Source: UBA4810 sp002479215
Lineage (GTDB): Bacteria > Desulfobacterota > Syntrophia > Syntrophales > Smithellaceae
Length of the DNA stretch: 64,000 nt
Assembly: GCA_049514435.1 (NCBI GenBank)
Contig: JBEKVB010000005.1
Location: forward strand, 62,001 to 126,000
Direction: 5' to 3'
Under the pieces are notes generated by a model. That model ran no database searches, had not been told where the DNA came from, and saw nothing but the letters and a program-made list of their open reading frames with translations. The translations under genes were made by a program, and so were the position numbers. Position 1 is the first letter of the stretch, and the number at the start of each line of letters is the position of its first letter. Below are positions 1-8,758 of this stretch, in pieces.

Positions 1-177
1 TTATATGTTCAAATATTCCATTCCTATTTTAGTTGTCTTATTTATTGTTGTGACATTTATCTTCTTTTAATATTTGCCACAAATCGCGCGCAAAATAAAT
101 ATTCCTTGAAGATACCCGGGAAAGCGGATATAGACCTCGTAACTTTACGTAAGTATGTTTGTTTGAAGGAGTAAAAA

Positions 178-1035
178 ATGGCTGTAGCATTGAGAAAGTC
201 TTTAAAAACAATAGAGGATTACAAAGCCGCGAATCCTAATTATACTGATCTTTTGGATATATTGGCGGATATCTTAATTCTGCGGGAGGAATACCGCCAG
301 AATATGAAAGATTCCATTTTTCACGTCGAAGAAAATTTAATCACCCAAAAAATGGAGGGAGGTCTTCCCTTAATTGATTTTACGGGAAAGGAATATGATT
401 TATCGCGTCCCAAACAATATTTTAATTCATTGATTTCCATAGTGGAAAAAAGAATGCCGGAAGAGGCGCAAAACATCATCAGCATCATTAAAGATAAACA
501 ATATGATTGGGAAAAAATGATTCGCGCTTCTTTTGACCGCAGTGATGAAGAAGGCGAAGCTGCAAACGAAGAATTAGCATCCGGCAGCGAAGCTCGAGAG
601 AATCTTGACTTGATTGATCTTTTTACCGAAGAAAGCTTAAGGCCGGAATTAGAAAATATTGCCGAAAAATACGATGAAATAATAGCCAAGTCGGGCTGGT
701 CGGAGGGATACTGTCCCATTTGCGGCAAAGAACCGAAGATAGGTGAAATCAGGGAAGAGGAAGAAGGTAAGCGGTATTTGTTTTGCCACCAGTGTGGGTT
801 TAAATGGTATTTTCACCGGATTAAGTGCCCATTTTGCGGAAACGATGAACAGCATTCCCTGGCTTATTTTGCGGTGGAAGGAGAAGAGCACCACCGGGTG
901 GATGTCTGCAATAAGTGCCGCCGTTATATAAAAATTATTGAATTGTCCAAATCAAGCGAAGAGCCAAACCTCGACGTTGAAGATATTGCTACATTACACC
1001 TCGATATGATTGCTTACGACGAAGGCTACAACTAG
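178..1035 (+). CDS. fdhE: Formate dehydrogenase accessory protein FdhE
   Basis: 285 aa. The C-terminal half carries four Cys pairs in the FdhE pattern: CPICG near residue 180, CHQCGFKW near 203, CPFCGN near 216 and CNKC near 242. These make a rubredoxin-like metal-binding fold. FdhE helps mature formate dehydrogenase in the cytoplasm and is thought to interact with the catalytic subunit; that is family knowledge. The N-terminal helical half is acidic (Glu-rich near 125-160). The ATG is preceded by GAAGGAG at good spacing. No formate dehydrogenase subunit lies inside the window; the genes may lie to the left. The Sec-containing selD and mobB at 57-61 kb fit a genome with selenium/molybdenum formate dehydrogenases. 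Confidence 0.93.
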   Translation: MAVALRKSLKTIEDYKAANPNYTDLLDILADILILREEYRQNMKDSIFHVEENLITQKMEGGLPLIDFTGKEYDLSRPKQYFNSLISIVEKRMPEEAQNIISIIKDKQYDWEKMIRASFDRSDEEGEAANEELASGSEARENLDLIDLFTEESLRPELENIAEKYDEIIAKSGWSEGYCPICGKEPKIGEIREEEEGKRYLFCHQCGFKWYFHRIKCPFCGNDEQHSLAYFAVEGEEHHRVDVCNKCRRYIKIIELSKSSEEPNLDVEDIATLHLDMIAYDEGYN

Positions 1036-1192
1036 GTTTAAACCTTTTATCCTTTGAAGGTATTAATTGATGTGGAAAAGGAAAACTGATATTTTAAGAC
1101 CTGACCCCACTTCTCTCTATTGCCTTAAAATTTAAAAAGAAATATTTTCAGGCTCAGAACGGATAAAATAAAGAGGCAAGCAAACAAAAAAG

Positions 1193-2308
1193 TCAAAGCC
1201 GGACTTGACCTCTCGCTTCTTTCTCTGCTCTTCTGCGGTCGCCCCATTTTTCTAGTTCTCTGCTGTAAAAAGCAAACCCGTGCCGAATTACGATATTCTG
1301 TTCTCTAACTTTTCTCCTAAAATGCTTAATCTGTTTATCCGTCCATTTAGGGTGGATATAATAATCTTCGTTTGTTTGCTCCTTGCGTGGACTATAGTTA
1401 TCATATGTTTGGTTCAGAGGTCTGTACCTACAGTCAGCAATCTGTACACCCCATTTCTTGCATTGTTTAAATTTTTTCAGCATTTCGTAATAATCTAGCT
1501 CATAATTGTAAATCATAAACACATAAATATCTTTCGAAGGATATCCCGCATCCACAAGTAAATCGATCTGCTTTTTTATAACATCTCTTTGTTTGTAGCC
1601 ATGATCCCATGCAATTCGTGGATTCAAAAATCTAGCCTGCTTAAGCAGCTTGGCGACCTTTGGTGTAAGCAATCTTCCATCAATACCGCATTGGCTTTCA
1701 GAATAAACCGCTCTGCCGTTATGTTTGGCATCTTTCAATTCTTCTAAAATATCTTTGATATAAGGATTAGCTAATAGATTATTGTCATAAAATATAACCC
1801 TATTGCTACAAATCTCATCCTTTATGCTTCTTTTTGAGGTAAATTCCGGCTCTATTTTCCACGCGCCGCAAAATTTACATTTCCGCATACACCCTCTACT
1901 TGTATGCGCGATCTGATAATCTATTTCTACCAAGTCATAAGCTGGTTTGAATTTCTCTACTTTTTCGTCAACACCAATAAATACCTCATCACATCCAGAT
2001 TGTTTACAGTGTTCAGGCATAAGTGAAGCATAAATACCACCTACTGCAACCTTTGCCTTTGGATAGCTATTCTTATAAAACGTCACACTATCCCAAACGT
2101 ATTTAGACCAATAGGTAAACAGAGAAGTGATTTTAACTTCATTAGGGTAAAAATCGGGTGAACTTTGATTACCCCTAATAAGTCTAACAGCATCACCTGC
2201 ATCCCTGTGATAACTAGCGAGCTTAAGTAAACCAATAGGCAAAAAATCTCTGTGATTCTTGCTTTTCGCCGGAATAGGAAAATTTGGTTCTACTAAAAGA
2301 ACTTTCAT
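1193..2308 (-). CDS. B12-binding-domain-type radical SAM protein
   Basis: 371 aa. It opens with MKVLLVEPNFP, typical of cobalamin-binding-domain radical SAM proteins, followed by a region near residue 90 (KVAVGGIYASLMPEHC) that resembles the Rossmann-like half of that domain. The radical SAM cluster motif CMRKCKFC (CxxxCxxC) lies near residues 139-146. The C-terminus is basic and rich in Arg/Lys. It is the third gene of a minus-strand cassette, 19 bp after the methyltransferase-like gene and with its own RBS (AGAAGAGG). The substrate is unknown. The region is clearly more AT-rich than the flanking housekeeping genes, which hints at transfer. The radical SAM class is secure; the role is open. 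Confidence 0.8.
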   Translation of the reverse strand: MKVLLVEPNFPIPAKSKNHRDFLPIGLLKLASYHRDAGDAVRLIRGNQSSPDFYPNEVKITSLFTYWSKYVWDSVTFYKNSYPKAKVAVGGIYASLMPEHCKQSGCDEVFIGVDEKVEKFKPAYDLVEIDYQIAHTSRGCMRKCKFCGAWKIEPEFTSKRSIKDEICSNRVIFYDNNLLANPYIKDILEELKDAKHNGRAVYSESQCGIDGRLLTPKVAKLLKQARFLNPRIAWDHGYKQRDVIKKQIDLLVDAGYPSKDIYVFMIYNYELDYYEMLKKFKQCKKWGVQIADCRYRPLNQTYDNYSPRKEQTNEDYYIHPKWTDKQIKHFRRKVREQNIVIRHGFAFYSRELEKWGDRRRAEKEARGQVRL

Positions 2309-2327
2309 TTTACCTCTTCTAACTTTA

Positions 2328-3294
2328 TCAAGCTATTTGCTTTTTGTATTCTATATATTTTTTCTTACTCTCTGGCTGCTCTTCAAACACCTTATTAATA
2401 TCAATATAGTCTTCTGTTATAGTTTTTAATACTCTATCCGGATAAACTTTTGCTAACACACTTGCAGGATTTTCGCCCCCATATCCATCTGGTAATCCTT
2501 TGTATTCACAATCAAAAACAAAACTTACCATTTTCGTGCTAGCATTCTCGCCAATGTATGTGAATCTCTCTGAACAATCAACATCATAATTTTTACTTTG
2601 ACCATATTTAATTATAATTTTAGGGATTGTAACTAACAGTAATTCACTAACAGGACCAATTTTTTTAGAAGGATATTTTTGCTCAAAAGCTTCTTTGAAT
2701 TTTATCGTTTCTTTACTTGTCAAATTAACATTAAGGCAGTCTAAGAGTTGTGCTATTCCTGTATCATCATCCCCTTTTTTAATAGCGGGTACAGATAAAA
2801 AAAAGTAAATGATTGTTTTGTGAATTCTTGAATCATAAACATCTTCAATATTGCATCCATAACTGTCGAAGTATTGCTGCCTTTATGTCTGAAGATTGGG
2901 CCTGTAAAATCAAGATTTATAACGTCAAAAGGAAACCATTTTCTAGCACGATCAGTAAAACCTATATTTCCTGCACCGACAAATTCTTCAAAAGTACCGT
3001 TATATCCTCTGGCACCTGGAAGACAGTTAAAGATTCTTGTGTATCTTTCAGGATCCTTTTCACAGAAGGCTATGCTTTCAGGGGAGTAACCAGTTTCTGT
3101 TGTCTGAATAAGACCTTTTTTTGATAAGAAAATAATATCTAAGCTTTAATGGATGTAAAGGTCAGCAATCTAATAAATTCTCTTTTATTTTTATCCCGCC
3201 TAATTGAGGCATAATGTGCCCATTTCTCTCTCATAAACCATTTTTCAGAGGTATTATAAACCTTATCGTCTTCCGAACTGATATGAGACTTCAT
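2328..3294 (-). pseudogene. Trm1-like SAM methyltransferase-type gene, two frameshifts
   Basis: Reads as one ~322-aa protein if two single bases are restored. Segment 1 starts at the ATG at 3294 (overlapping the upstream ATPase stop as ATGA) and ends at TAG 3141-3139. Segment 2 runs from about 3142 in a shifted frame to TAG 2755-2753. Segment 3 takes over at a T8 run (2797-2804, minus strand) and ends at 2328. Adding the two bases makes the length divisible by three. The middle shows class I methyltransferase features: an acidic loop FCEKDPERY, and FDVINLDFTGPIF, which resembles the catalytic FDxxDxDPxG region of Trm1-type enzymes, then FFLSVPAIKKGDDDTG. Possible readings are sequencing error in homopolymers, true decay, or frameshifting. 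Segment 3 alone would look like a 131-aa orphan from a TTG start. Confidence 0.72.
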
Positions 3295-4922
3295 TTTTTC
3301 AGATTTTTCCATTCACTCAAACTATTAATAAAATAATCTTTCAATTTACCTAAGTCACCCTTAGCGTTATGATAAGACGTTTCGAATAAAATAAGCACCT
3401 CTTCTAGTAAATCTTTTTCTTTTTTCTTCTTTTTCTTAAATACGGGATGTCCCTTAAAAACTAGGACTTCTTTTTTTTCAATGTCTATATCTACTGGGTA
3501 TTTGCCTGTTTTATCAAGAGGCCTGACTTGAAAGTTTTTGTTAAAAATATATTTTAGATATCCTTTTATGTTCTCTTCGCGTGACTTCTTCTCAGTAACT
3601 TCCGTTTCTTCTTTTCTTTCCGTATATCTTTCTCTGCACCGTGGAAAAACTTCAGCATGAAGCTTTTTATGCAAATAATTCTTTAATTTTCTAAAGTGAG
3701 GGTGAGTTATAATAAACGAGCTTCTATTAATATTCATTGCTTCCTCTAGCCCTTCGTCTATGTATATTTCTCCAAAAACCCAGGGCAAAAACAACTTTTC
3801 AGCATATGGGTAACTCAGAAAATCTGGATCAGAACCACCAATAGAGGTATTTTTAATTCTTATTATTATCCCCCGCAGGTGAGGAGGAAAAATTTGTCTT
3901 TCTTGATTATATATATAACCTTTAAATTTTAGCTTCGAGCCATCAGGAAAATCACTAAATTCTTCTTCGAAATAATATAAGTCGTAACTTTCTTTCTTAT
4001 CAAATATGTCCTTCTCACCTGGTAAAAGTATTGGTTTCTTTATTATTACCCCATCGAAATCTACTAAAAACTCCAGCTTCTGTATGACATTTTTTAAATT
4101 ATTAATGGATTTAGTCTCTTGATTAAACCAATTTGGATTCTTTACTTTGATTGGGCCTTCCTTTAAGTAAGGCACTGGAACAGTATTTGCCACATCCAAT
4201 ATCAAACGCCAATACCCTCCGATATCCTTTGAAGGATCTAAGTATTTTTTTTCAATTTCCTCAATAATGACCTCAAATTTTTTGCCTTCAAAAGTAGCAA
4301 TTTTAATCCCAGCATCATGAATATCTTTGTCTTCCAATAACTCTTTAAAATCTTTATTTAACGCACTTAAAAGAATGATGGTATAGTGCGCATCTTTCTC
4401 TTCTTCCAGATTCGTTAATTTAACTTCACTAATTTCGTAGAAATCTTTTTTTTGATGAACAGTCTTTTTAAATCTTTCAAAGTCAATTTCTGCTTGAAAC
4501 TTAAATTCTTCTCCTCTCTTTGAAGAGATTACTGTCATCTTATCGCAAATTTCAGAAACAGATATAAACCCAATGCCAATTTTCCCAATTATTGGTCTTT
4601 TAAACTTTCTAGTAATCTCTCCCCCATCTCTTTTATCTGATCTGCTAATCCACAAGAATTTAGTGCTGAAATCAACATAATTCATCCCGTCGCCATCATC
4701 TGTAATGGAAAAGGTATCAAATTCTGGCTTAGCCCTTACTATAACTTCGCTTGCGTCTGCATCAAAAGAGTTACTTATTAATTCTTTTATACAATTTGCA
4801 GGATTACTATATATGCCCTTACTTAAATGCTGTATAATCTGAGCAGCAACTTTCATATGAACGATCTGCTCGTGACCAATTTGCAATTTTAATGCTTCTT
4901 CTTTTTCTTTATCCTTAGTCAT
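3291..4922 (-). CDS. GHKL (Hsp90/MutL-like) ATPase
   Basis: 543 aa. The N-terminus has the full GHKL ATP-binding set: N-box ELISNSFDADA (near residue 44), G1 DDGDGM (near 76) and G2 IGKIGIGF (near 112). The rest (residues about 200-540) does not match Hsp90 or MutL that I recognise, and ends in Lys-rich stretches (VFKKKKKKEKD). GHKL ATPases of this unlinked type occur in phage-defence and DNA-modification cassettes. Here the gene overlaps the next one by ATGA and is followed by a methyltransferase-type gene and a radical SAM gene, so the three are probably co-translated. RBS AAGAGG lies just upstream. AT-rich like its partners. The ATPase class is secure; the function is inferred only from neighbours. 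Confidence 0.82.
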   Translation of the reverse strand: MTKDKEKEEALKLQIGHEQIVHMKVAAQIIQHLSKGIYSNPANCIKELISNSFDADASEVIVRAKPEFDTFSITDDGDGMNYVDFSTKFLWISRSDKRDGGEITRKFKRPIIGKIGIGFISVSEICDKMTVISSKRGEEFKFQAEIDFERFKKTVHQKKDFYEISEVKLTNLEEEKDAHYTIILLSALNKDFKELLEDKDIHDAGIKIATFEGKKFEVIIEEIEKKYLDPSKDIGGYWRLILDVANTVPVPYLKEGPIKVKNPNWFNQETKSINNLKNVIQKLEFLVDFDGVIIKKPILLPGEKDIFDKKESYDLYYFEEEFSDFPDGSKLKFKGYIYNQERQIFPPHLRGIIIRIKNTSIGGSDPDFLSYPYAEKLFLPWVFGEIYIDEGLEEAMNINRSSFIITHPHFRKLKNYLHKKLHAEVFPRCRERYTERKEETEVTEKKSREENIKGYLKYIFNKNFQVRPLDKTGKYPVDIDIEKKEVLVFKGHPVFKKKKKKEKDLLEEVLILFETSYHNAKGDLGKLKDYFINSLSEWKNLKK

Positions 4923-4923
4923 C

Positions 4924-5004
4924 TTATGCCTCTTTCGCTATACTAGCGAACTCCGCTACTGTTATATCTTTGAGCTTTATGGGGGTCGTTCTATTTTCTA
5001 TCAT
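4924..5004 (-). CDS. Possible 26-aa leader ORF before the GHKL ATPase
   Basis: Starts with ATG, encodes 26 residues beginning MIENRTTPIKLKD, and stops one base before the ATPase ATG. The ATPase RBS (AAGAGG) lies inside its last codons, an arrangement typical of translational coupling. There is no convincing RBS of its own. It could be a short coupled peptide, the remnant of a longer N-terminus, or chance. Confidence 0.3.
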   Translation of the reverse strand: MIENRTTPIKLKDITVAEFASIAKEA

Positions 5005-5124
5005 TATTTAAATAACCCCATCACCAATATTCATTATTTAATCTTTTGCAGCATCTCTCCCAGCATTACAATGGATTAAGTTCAGATATTGAGGAACGCC
5101 CCATTTTTTAAAAACATATTTAAT

Positions 5125-5205
5125 CACGGGTAAGATACCCTCCGCTGTGCGGGATCGTTCAACTTACCAATTCCGCTGCACTTTGCTTTCGGAATTGGAG
5201 TTTCA
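5125..5205 (-). repeat. Dispersed intergenic repeat, family A (type II)
   Basis: On the minus strand it reads TGAAACTC, then stem arm CCAATTCCG, a purine-rich loop, stem arm CGGAATTGG, then TAAGTTGAACGATCCCGC and a GCGG-type second hairpin ending TTACCCGTG. The same order of blocks recurs near 14.64, 24.31 and 55.45 kb with different stem sequences. Confidence 0.7.
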
Positions 5206-5287
5206 CGAAAACCATGTGCTTAAACATACTCGGAATATGTCTTAAGTTCAATTCGTTTTTTGCACTGGTCAACGGCAAAATAACTGG

Positions 5288-5328
5288 ACACCGGCCTTCC
5301 CGGCATACGCCGGGTAAACTGCCGGTGT
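5288..5328. other. Nested hairpin (structured intergenic element)
   Basis: Outer arms ACACCGGC (5288-5295) and GCCGGTGT (5321-5328) enclose inner arms CCCGGC (5299-5304) and GCCGGG (5309-5314). There is no T run, so it is not an ordinary terminator. A related string, TTTACCCGGCGTACGC, occurs near 52.74 kb. Function unknown. Confidence 0.5.
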
Positions 5329-5450
5329 GACGTAGGTGGGCTGGGGATTACTGCGTTAAGGACAAATTCCGGAGACATCTGATGTCAATATTAGTATGCT
5401 TGTGATTAAAATACGTCCTTAAAAAGATAAGAAATTTCCATCGGCTACCC

Positions 5451-5479
5451 TTGACAGGAGTAATACCTGTAAATATATT
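5451..5479 (+). promoter_or_regulatory. Sigma-70 type promoter for gmhA-grpE-dnaK, with inverted repeat
   Basis: TTGACA (5451-5456), 17-bp spacer, TATATT (5474-5479), about 50 bp before the gmhA start. The spacer region holds an inverted repeat ACAGG-N7-CCTGT (5454-5470), a candidate operator. No CIRCE-type repeat (TTAGCACTC-N9-GAGTGCTAA) is seen, so HrcA control is not indicated. Confidence 0.65.
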
Positions 5480-5527
5480 AACTTGGCTTTACTTTAGGTA
5501 ATAATGAAAGATTTCAGCTAGGTAATT

Positions 5528-6112
5528 ATGCAGGATCACATAATAAAAATATTTAAAGAAAGCAGTCGCGTCAAAGAAGCTTTTATTAATGAGAACCTGA
5601 GTAAACTAATTAATGTAATTGATGTGTTAACTGCTGCACTAAAATCAGGCAACAAGATATTACTGTTCGGCAATGGCGGTTCAGCGGCGGATGCACAACA
5701 TATTGCTGCGGAATTTATCAACCGCTTTTTAATAGAAAGGCCGCCTCTTCCGGCAATTGCCCTTACGACCGATACATCCGTTATTACGAGTATCGGAAAT
5801 GATTATGACTTCTCCGAAATATTCAGTAAGCAGATCAGGGCGATAGGACAACCGGGGGATGTTGCCTGGGGAATTAGTACCAGCGGTAATTCTGCCAATG
5901 TTATGAAAGGCATGGAAGCGGCCAAGAAGATGGGATTGGTAACTGTTGCTTTTACCGGCAAAGATGGGGGAAATATTGCGAAAATTGTTGATTTTTCCGT
6001 TAATGTATCTTCTTCCAATACGGCGCGCATTCAGGAAACGCATATTACAGCCGGTCATGCTATCTGTGAGCTGGTAGATATGAAACTATTTCAAAAGCCT
6101 GATTTAAAATAA
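5528..6112 (+). CDS. gmhA: Phosphoheptose isomerase GmhA
   Basis: 194 aa, normal family length. SIS domain with the GmhA signature LLFGNGGSAADAQHIAAEF near residues 44-62 and the Ser-rich sugar-phosphate site GISTSGNSANV near 117-127; the C-terminal QETHITAGHAICELVD supplies further active-site residues. The enzyme converts sedoheptulose 7-phosphate to D-glycero-D-manno-heptose 7-phosphate, the first step to LPS core heptose, which fits a Gram-negative cell. It is the first gene after the promoter at 5451 and lies 25 bp before grpE. DiaA, a paralogue, is the main alternative, but motif and length favour GmhA. Confidence 0.9.
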   Translation: MQDHIIKIFKESSRVKEAFINENLSKLINVIDVLTAALKSGNKILLFGNGGSAADAQHIAAEFINRFLIERPPLPAIALTTDTSVITSIGNDYDFSEIFSKQIRAIGQPGDVAWGISTSGNSANVMKGMEAAKKMGLVTVAFTGKDGGNIAKIVDFSVNVSSSNTARIQETHITAGHAICELVDMKLFQKPDLK

Positions 6113-6137
6113 TGAGAAAATTATTTTTGAGGTCAAG

Positions 6138-6719
6138 GTGAAAACAAAAAAAGAACATATTGCTAAACACCCCCCGGACGAAGTTATTGCCGGGGGAGAG
6201 CACTCGGAAATAAATGATCTAAAAGCAAAATTAGAAGATAAGGAAAAAGAAGCCGCGGCCAATTATGATAAGTACCTGCGTGCAACTGCGGAATTGGATA
6301 ATTACAAAAAAAGGGCGGCCAAAGAAAAGATTGATACAATCAAATATGGTAACGAAGAGATCATTAGAGATATTTTGCCTTTTGTGGATAGTTTAGACAG
6401 GGCAATGGAACAAACTGGCGGCTCCGATGTTGAAGCATTTAAAGATGGTATCAAATTAATCAGGGAACAGCTTTTGTGCTGTCTTAAGAAGTATGGTTTG
6501 GAGAGAATCGAGAGCGCCGGCCTTGATTTTGATCCTAACTTTCATGAAGCAATGATGCAGATTCATAGCGACGAACATGAAGAAAATAAAATAGTTAATG
6601 AAATGGCAAAAGGTTATTTGCTCAATGGCAGACTTTTGAGACCGTCGAAAGTTTGTGTATGTAAAAAGATAAATAAAGAAAATGACACATGTGAGAAAAT
6701 AGCAGACAATGGACAATAA
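6138..6719 (+). CDS. grpE: Nucleotide exchange factor GrpE
   Basis: 193 aa from a GTG start preceded by GAGGTCAAG. A charged N-terminal coiled-coil (about 20-75, with DKYLRATAELDNYKKRA) leads into the conserved beta-domain: LPFVDSLDRAME near 80-91, LDFDPNFHEAMMQ near 130 and the late KGYLLNGRLLRPSKV. GrpE releases ADP from DnaK. Its 3' end runs up to the dnaK start region, so the two are co-transcribed and probably translationally coupled. No dnaJ follows in the window. Confidence 0.95.
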   Translation: MKTKKEHIAKHPPDEVIAGGEHSEINDLKAKLEDKEKEAAANYDKYLRATAELDNYKKRAAKEKIDTIKYGNEEIIRDILPFVDSLDRAMEQTGGSDVEAFKDGIKLIREQLLCCLKKYGLERIESAGLDFDPNFHEAMMQIHSDEHEENKIVNEMAKGYLLNGRLLRPSKVCVCKKINKENDTCEKIADNGQ

Positions 6720-6729
6720 GGAGGGAAAA

Positions 6730-8652
6730 ATGGGAAAGATTATCGGAATTGATTTAGGGACAACAAATTCTTGCGTAGCCATAATGGAAGGGGGCGATCC
6801 CGTCGTCATAGCCAATCAAGAAGGCAATCGCACCACGCCGTCTATTGTTGCCATAACGGAAGCCGGCGAAAGGTTAGTGGGGCAGGTGGCGAAAAGGCAG
6901 GCCATAACAAATTCGGAAAATACTGTTTATGCCGTCAAAAGGCTTATCGGTAGAAAATACAATTCCAAAGAAGTTCAGTATGATGTCAAGATTATTCCTT
7001 ACAAGATAACGGAAGCCACAAACGGTGATGCCCAAGTTACAATAAGGAAAAAGAACTATTCTCCGGCCGAAATATCCGCGATGATTTTGACGAAGATGAA
7101 ACAAACTGCGGAGGATTATCTGGGAGAAAAAGTAACGGATGCTGTTATTACCGTTCCGGCATATTTTAATGATTCACAGCGTCAAGCGACAAAAGACGCC
7201 GGCAAGATTGCCGGACTGAATGTATTACGTATTATCAATGAACCTACAGCGGCGGCTCTGGCTTATGGTTTGGACAAGAAGAAGGAGGAAAAGATTGCCG
7301 TCTTTGATTTAGGCGGCGGCACGTTTGATATATCGATTTTGGAATTAGGCGATGGCGTCTTTGAGGTTAAGTCTACCAATGGCGATACGCATTTGGGCGG
7401 TGAAGATTTCGACCAGCGCGTAATGGATTTTCTTGTCGCAGAATTTAAAAAAGATCAAGGCATTGATTTGAGAAACGATAAAATGGCGCTGCAACGGCTC
7501 AAAGAAGCGGCGGAAAAGGCGAAGATGGAACTTTCCACTACGATGGAAACCGATATCAATCTGCCGTTCATTACCGCCGATGCATCCGGCCCCAAACACA
7601 TGAACATTAAGCTCTCCAGAGCCAAACTGGAATCTTTGGTGGAAGAGTTAATCCAGAAAGTGGTAGAACCTTGCCGCACTGCGATCAAAGACGCCAATCT
7701 GACAAACAAGGACATTGACGAGGTCGTTTTGGTCGGCGGTATGACCAGAATGCCGCGGGTTCAGCAAAAGGTGAAGGAAATTTTCGGCAAGGAACCGCAT
7801 AAAGGCGTGAATCCGGACGAAGTTGTGGCCGTCGGCGCAGCAATTCAGGGCGGAGTTTTGGCGGGCGATGTGAAAGATGTATTGCTACTTGATGTTACCC
7901 CGCTTTCTTTGGGTATAGAAACTCTAGGCGGGGTTATGACCAGGCTTATCGAGAAAAACACTACTATTCCCAGCAAGAAAAGCCAGATTTTTTCGACAGC
8001 TGCCGACAACCAGCCGGCGGTGAGCATTCACGTGCTTCAGGGTGAACGTCAGATGGCCTCCGATAGCAGAACTTTGGGACGTTTCGAATTGGTGGGTATA
8101 CCACCGGCGCCGCGCGGCGTACCTCAAATTGAAGTTACTTTTGATATTGATGCCAACGGTATCGTGCATGTTAACGCAAAAGATCTGGGTACAGGTAAGG
8201 AACAGAGCATCAAAATCACCGCTTCCAGCGGTTTGAGTGAAGCAGAAATTCAGAAACTAGTGCGTGACGCGGAACAACACGCCGAGGAAGACAAGCGTCG
8301 CAAGGAATTAATTGAAGCGAGAAATCAGGCCGATTCCATGATTTACAGTGTGGAAAAAAATATTAAAGAATTTGGCGATAAAGTAGATGCGGCGGAAAAA
8401 GCAAAAATCGAAGAGGCAATAAGCAAGGCGAAAAAAGCTCTGGAAGGTGAAAATATTGAAGCCATCAAAAAGACTCAGGACGAATTGATGAATGTTTCAC
8501 ACAAATTGGCGGAAGCCATGTATGCAAAAACCGCCGGTGGTCAAGGTGGTCCTACTGCCGGTGATGGAGCACAGCAACAAAGCGGCGGGCAGAAGGCGTC
8601 GGGGAAAAAGGATGATGATGTAGTAGATGCCGACTTTGAGGAAGTAAAATAG
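6730..8652 (+). CDS. dnaK: Chaperone DnaK (Hsp70)
   Basis: 640 aa from the ATG at 6730, chosen because AAGGAGG sits just upstream and the protein then begins MGKIIGIDLGTTNSC; an in-frame ATG at 6709 overlaps the grpE end and would add seven unusual residues. The ATPase domain shows FDLGGGTFDISIL and EPTAAALAYGLD, the linker DVLLLDVTPLSLGIET, the substrate domain follows, and the tail ends DADFEEVK, the typical acidic C-terminus. Works with GrpE and DnaJ in protein folding and heat-shock recovery. A rho-independent terminator directly follows. Confidence 0.98.
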   Translation: MGKIIGIDLGTTNSCVAIMEGGDPVVIANQEGNRTTPSIVAITEAGERLVGQVAKRQAITNSENTVYAVKRLIGRKYNSKEVQYDVKIIPYKITEATNGDAQVTIRKKNYSPAEISAMILTKMKQTAEDYLGEKVTDAVITVPAYFNDSQRQATKDAGKIAGLNVLRIINEPTAAALAYGLDKKKEEKIAVFDLGGGTFDISILELGDGVFEVKSTNGDTHLGGEDFDQRVMDFLVAEFKKDQGIDLRNDKMALQRLKEAAEKAKMELSTTMETDINLPFITADASGPKHMNIKLSRAKLESLVEELIQKVVEPCRTAIKDANLTNKDIDEVVLVGGMTRMPRVQQKVKEIFGKEPHKGVNPDEVVAVGAAIQGGVLAGDVKDVLLLDVTPLSLGIETLGGVMTRLIEKNTTIPSKKSQIFSTAADNQPAVSIHVLQGERQMASDSRTLGRFELVGIPPAPRGVPQIEVTFDIDANGIVHVNAKDLGTGKEQSIKITASSGLSEAEIQKLVRDAEQHAEEDKRRKELIEARNQADSMIYSVEKNIKEFGDKVDAAEKAKIEEAISKAKKALEGENIEAIKKTQDELMNVSHKLAEAMYAKTAGGQGGPTAGDGAQQQSGGQKASGKKDDDVVDADFEEVK

Positions 8653-8666
8653 CGAATAATTGAAGT

Positions 8667-8706
8667 AAAAAGCCCGAAACTGGATTCCAGTTTCGGGCTT
8701 TTTTAT
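8667..8706 (+). terminator. Rho-independent terminator after dnaK
   Basis: AAAAAGCCCGAAACTGG, a short loop, then the complementary arm CCAGTTTCGGGCTTTTTT. The stem is near perfect and followed by a T run. It ends the gmhA-grpE-dnaK unit. Confidence 0.95.
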
Positions 8707-8758
8707 ATGTCGACCCGTTAAGAAATATATTATAAAATGCAAGATAGGTGAGGTAACT

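Larger units (their letters stand above)
4923..5443. other. Gap with one dispersed repeat and a nested hairpin
   Basis: Apart from the possible 26-aa ORF at its left edge, this gap has no convincing gene. It holds a family-A repeat copy in reverse orientation (5125-5205) and a separate nested hairpin (5288-5328). Confidence 0.6.

Noticed and set aside
1090..1115. String CCTGACCCCACTTCT resembling TTGACCCCACCTGG near 36305
   Set aside because: Only a short match; could be a worn mobile-element end but cannot be supported.
2328..2723. A separate 131-aa hypothetical gene from a TTG start
   Set aside because: The same frame extends upstream as sensible protein and joins the methyltransferase-like gene across a T8 frameshift, so it is a fragment.
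2797..2804. Programmed frameshift at the T8 run
   Set aside because: Possible, but a second break needing the same correction lies at 3142 with no slippery sequence, so error or decay is simpler.
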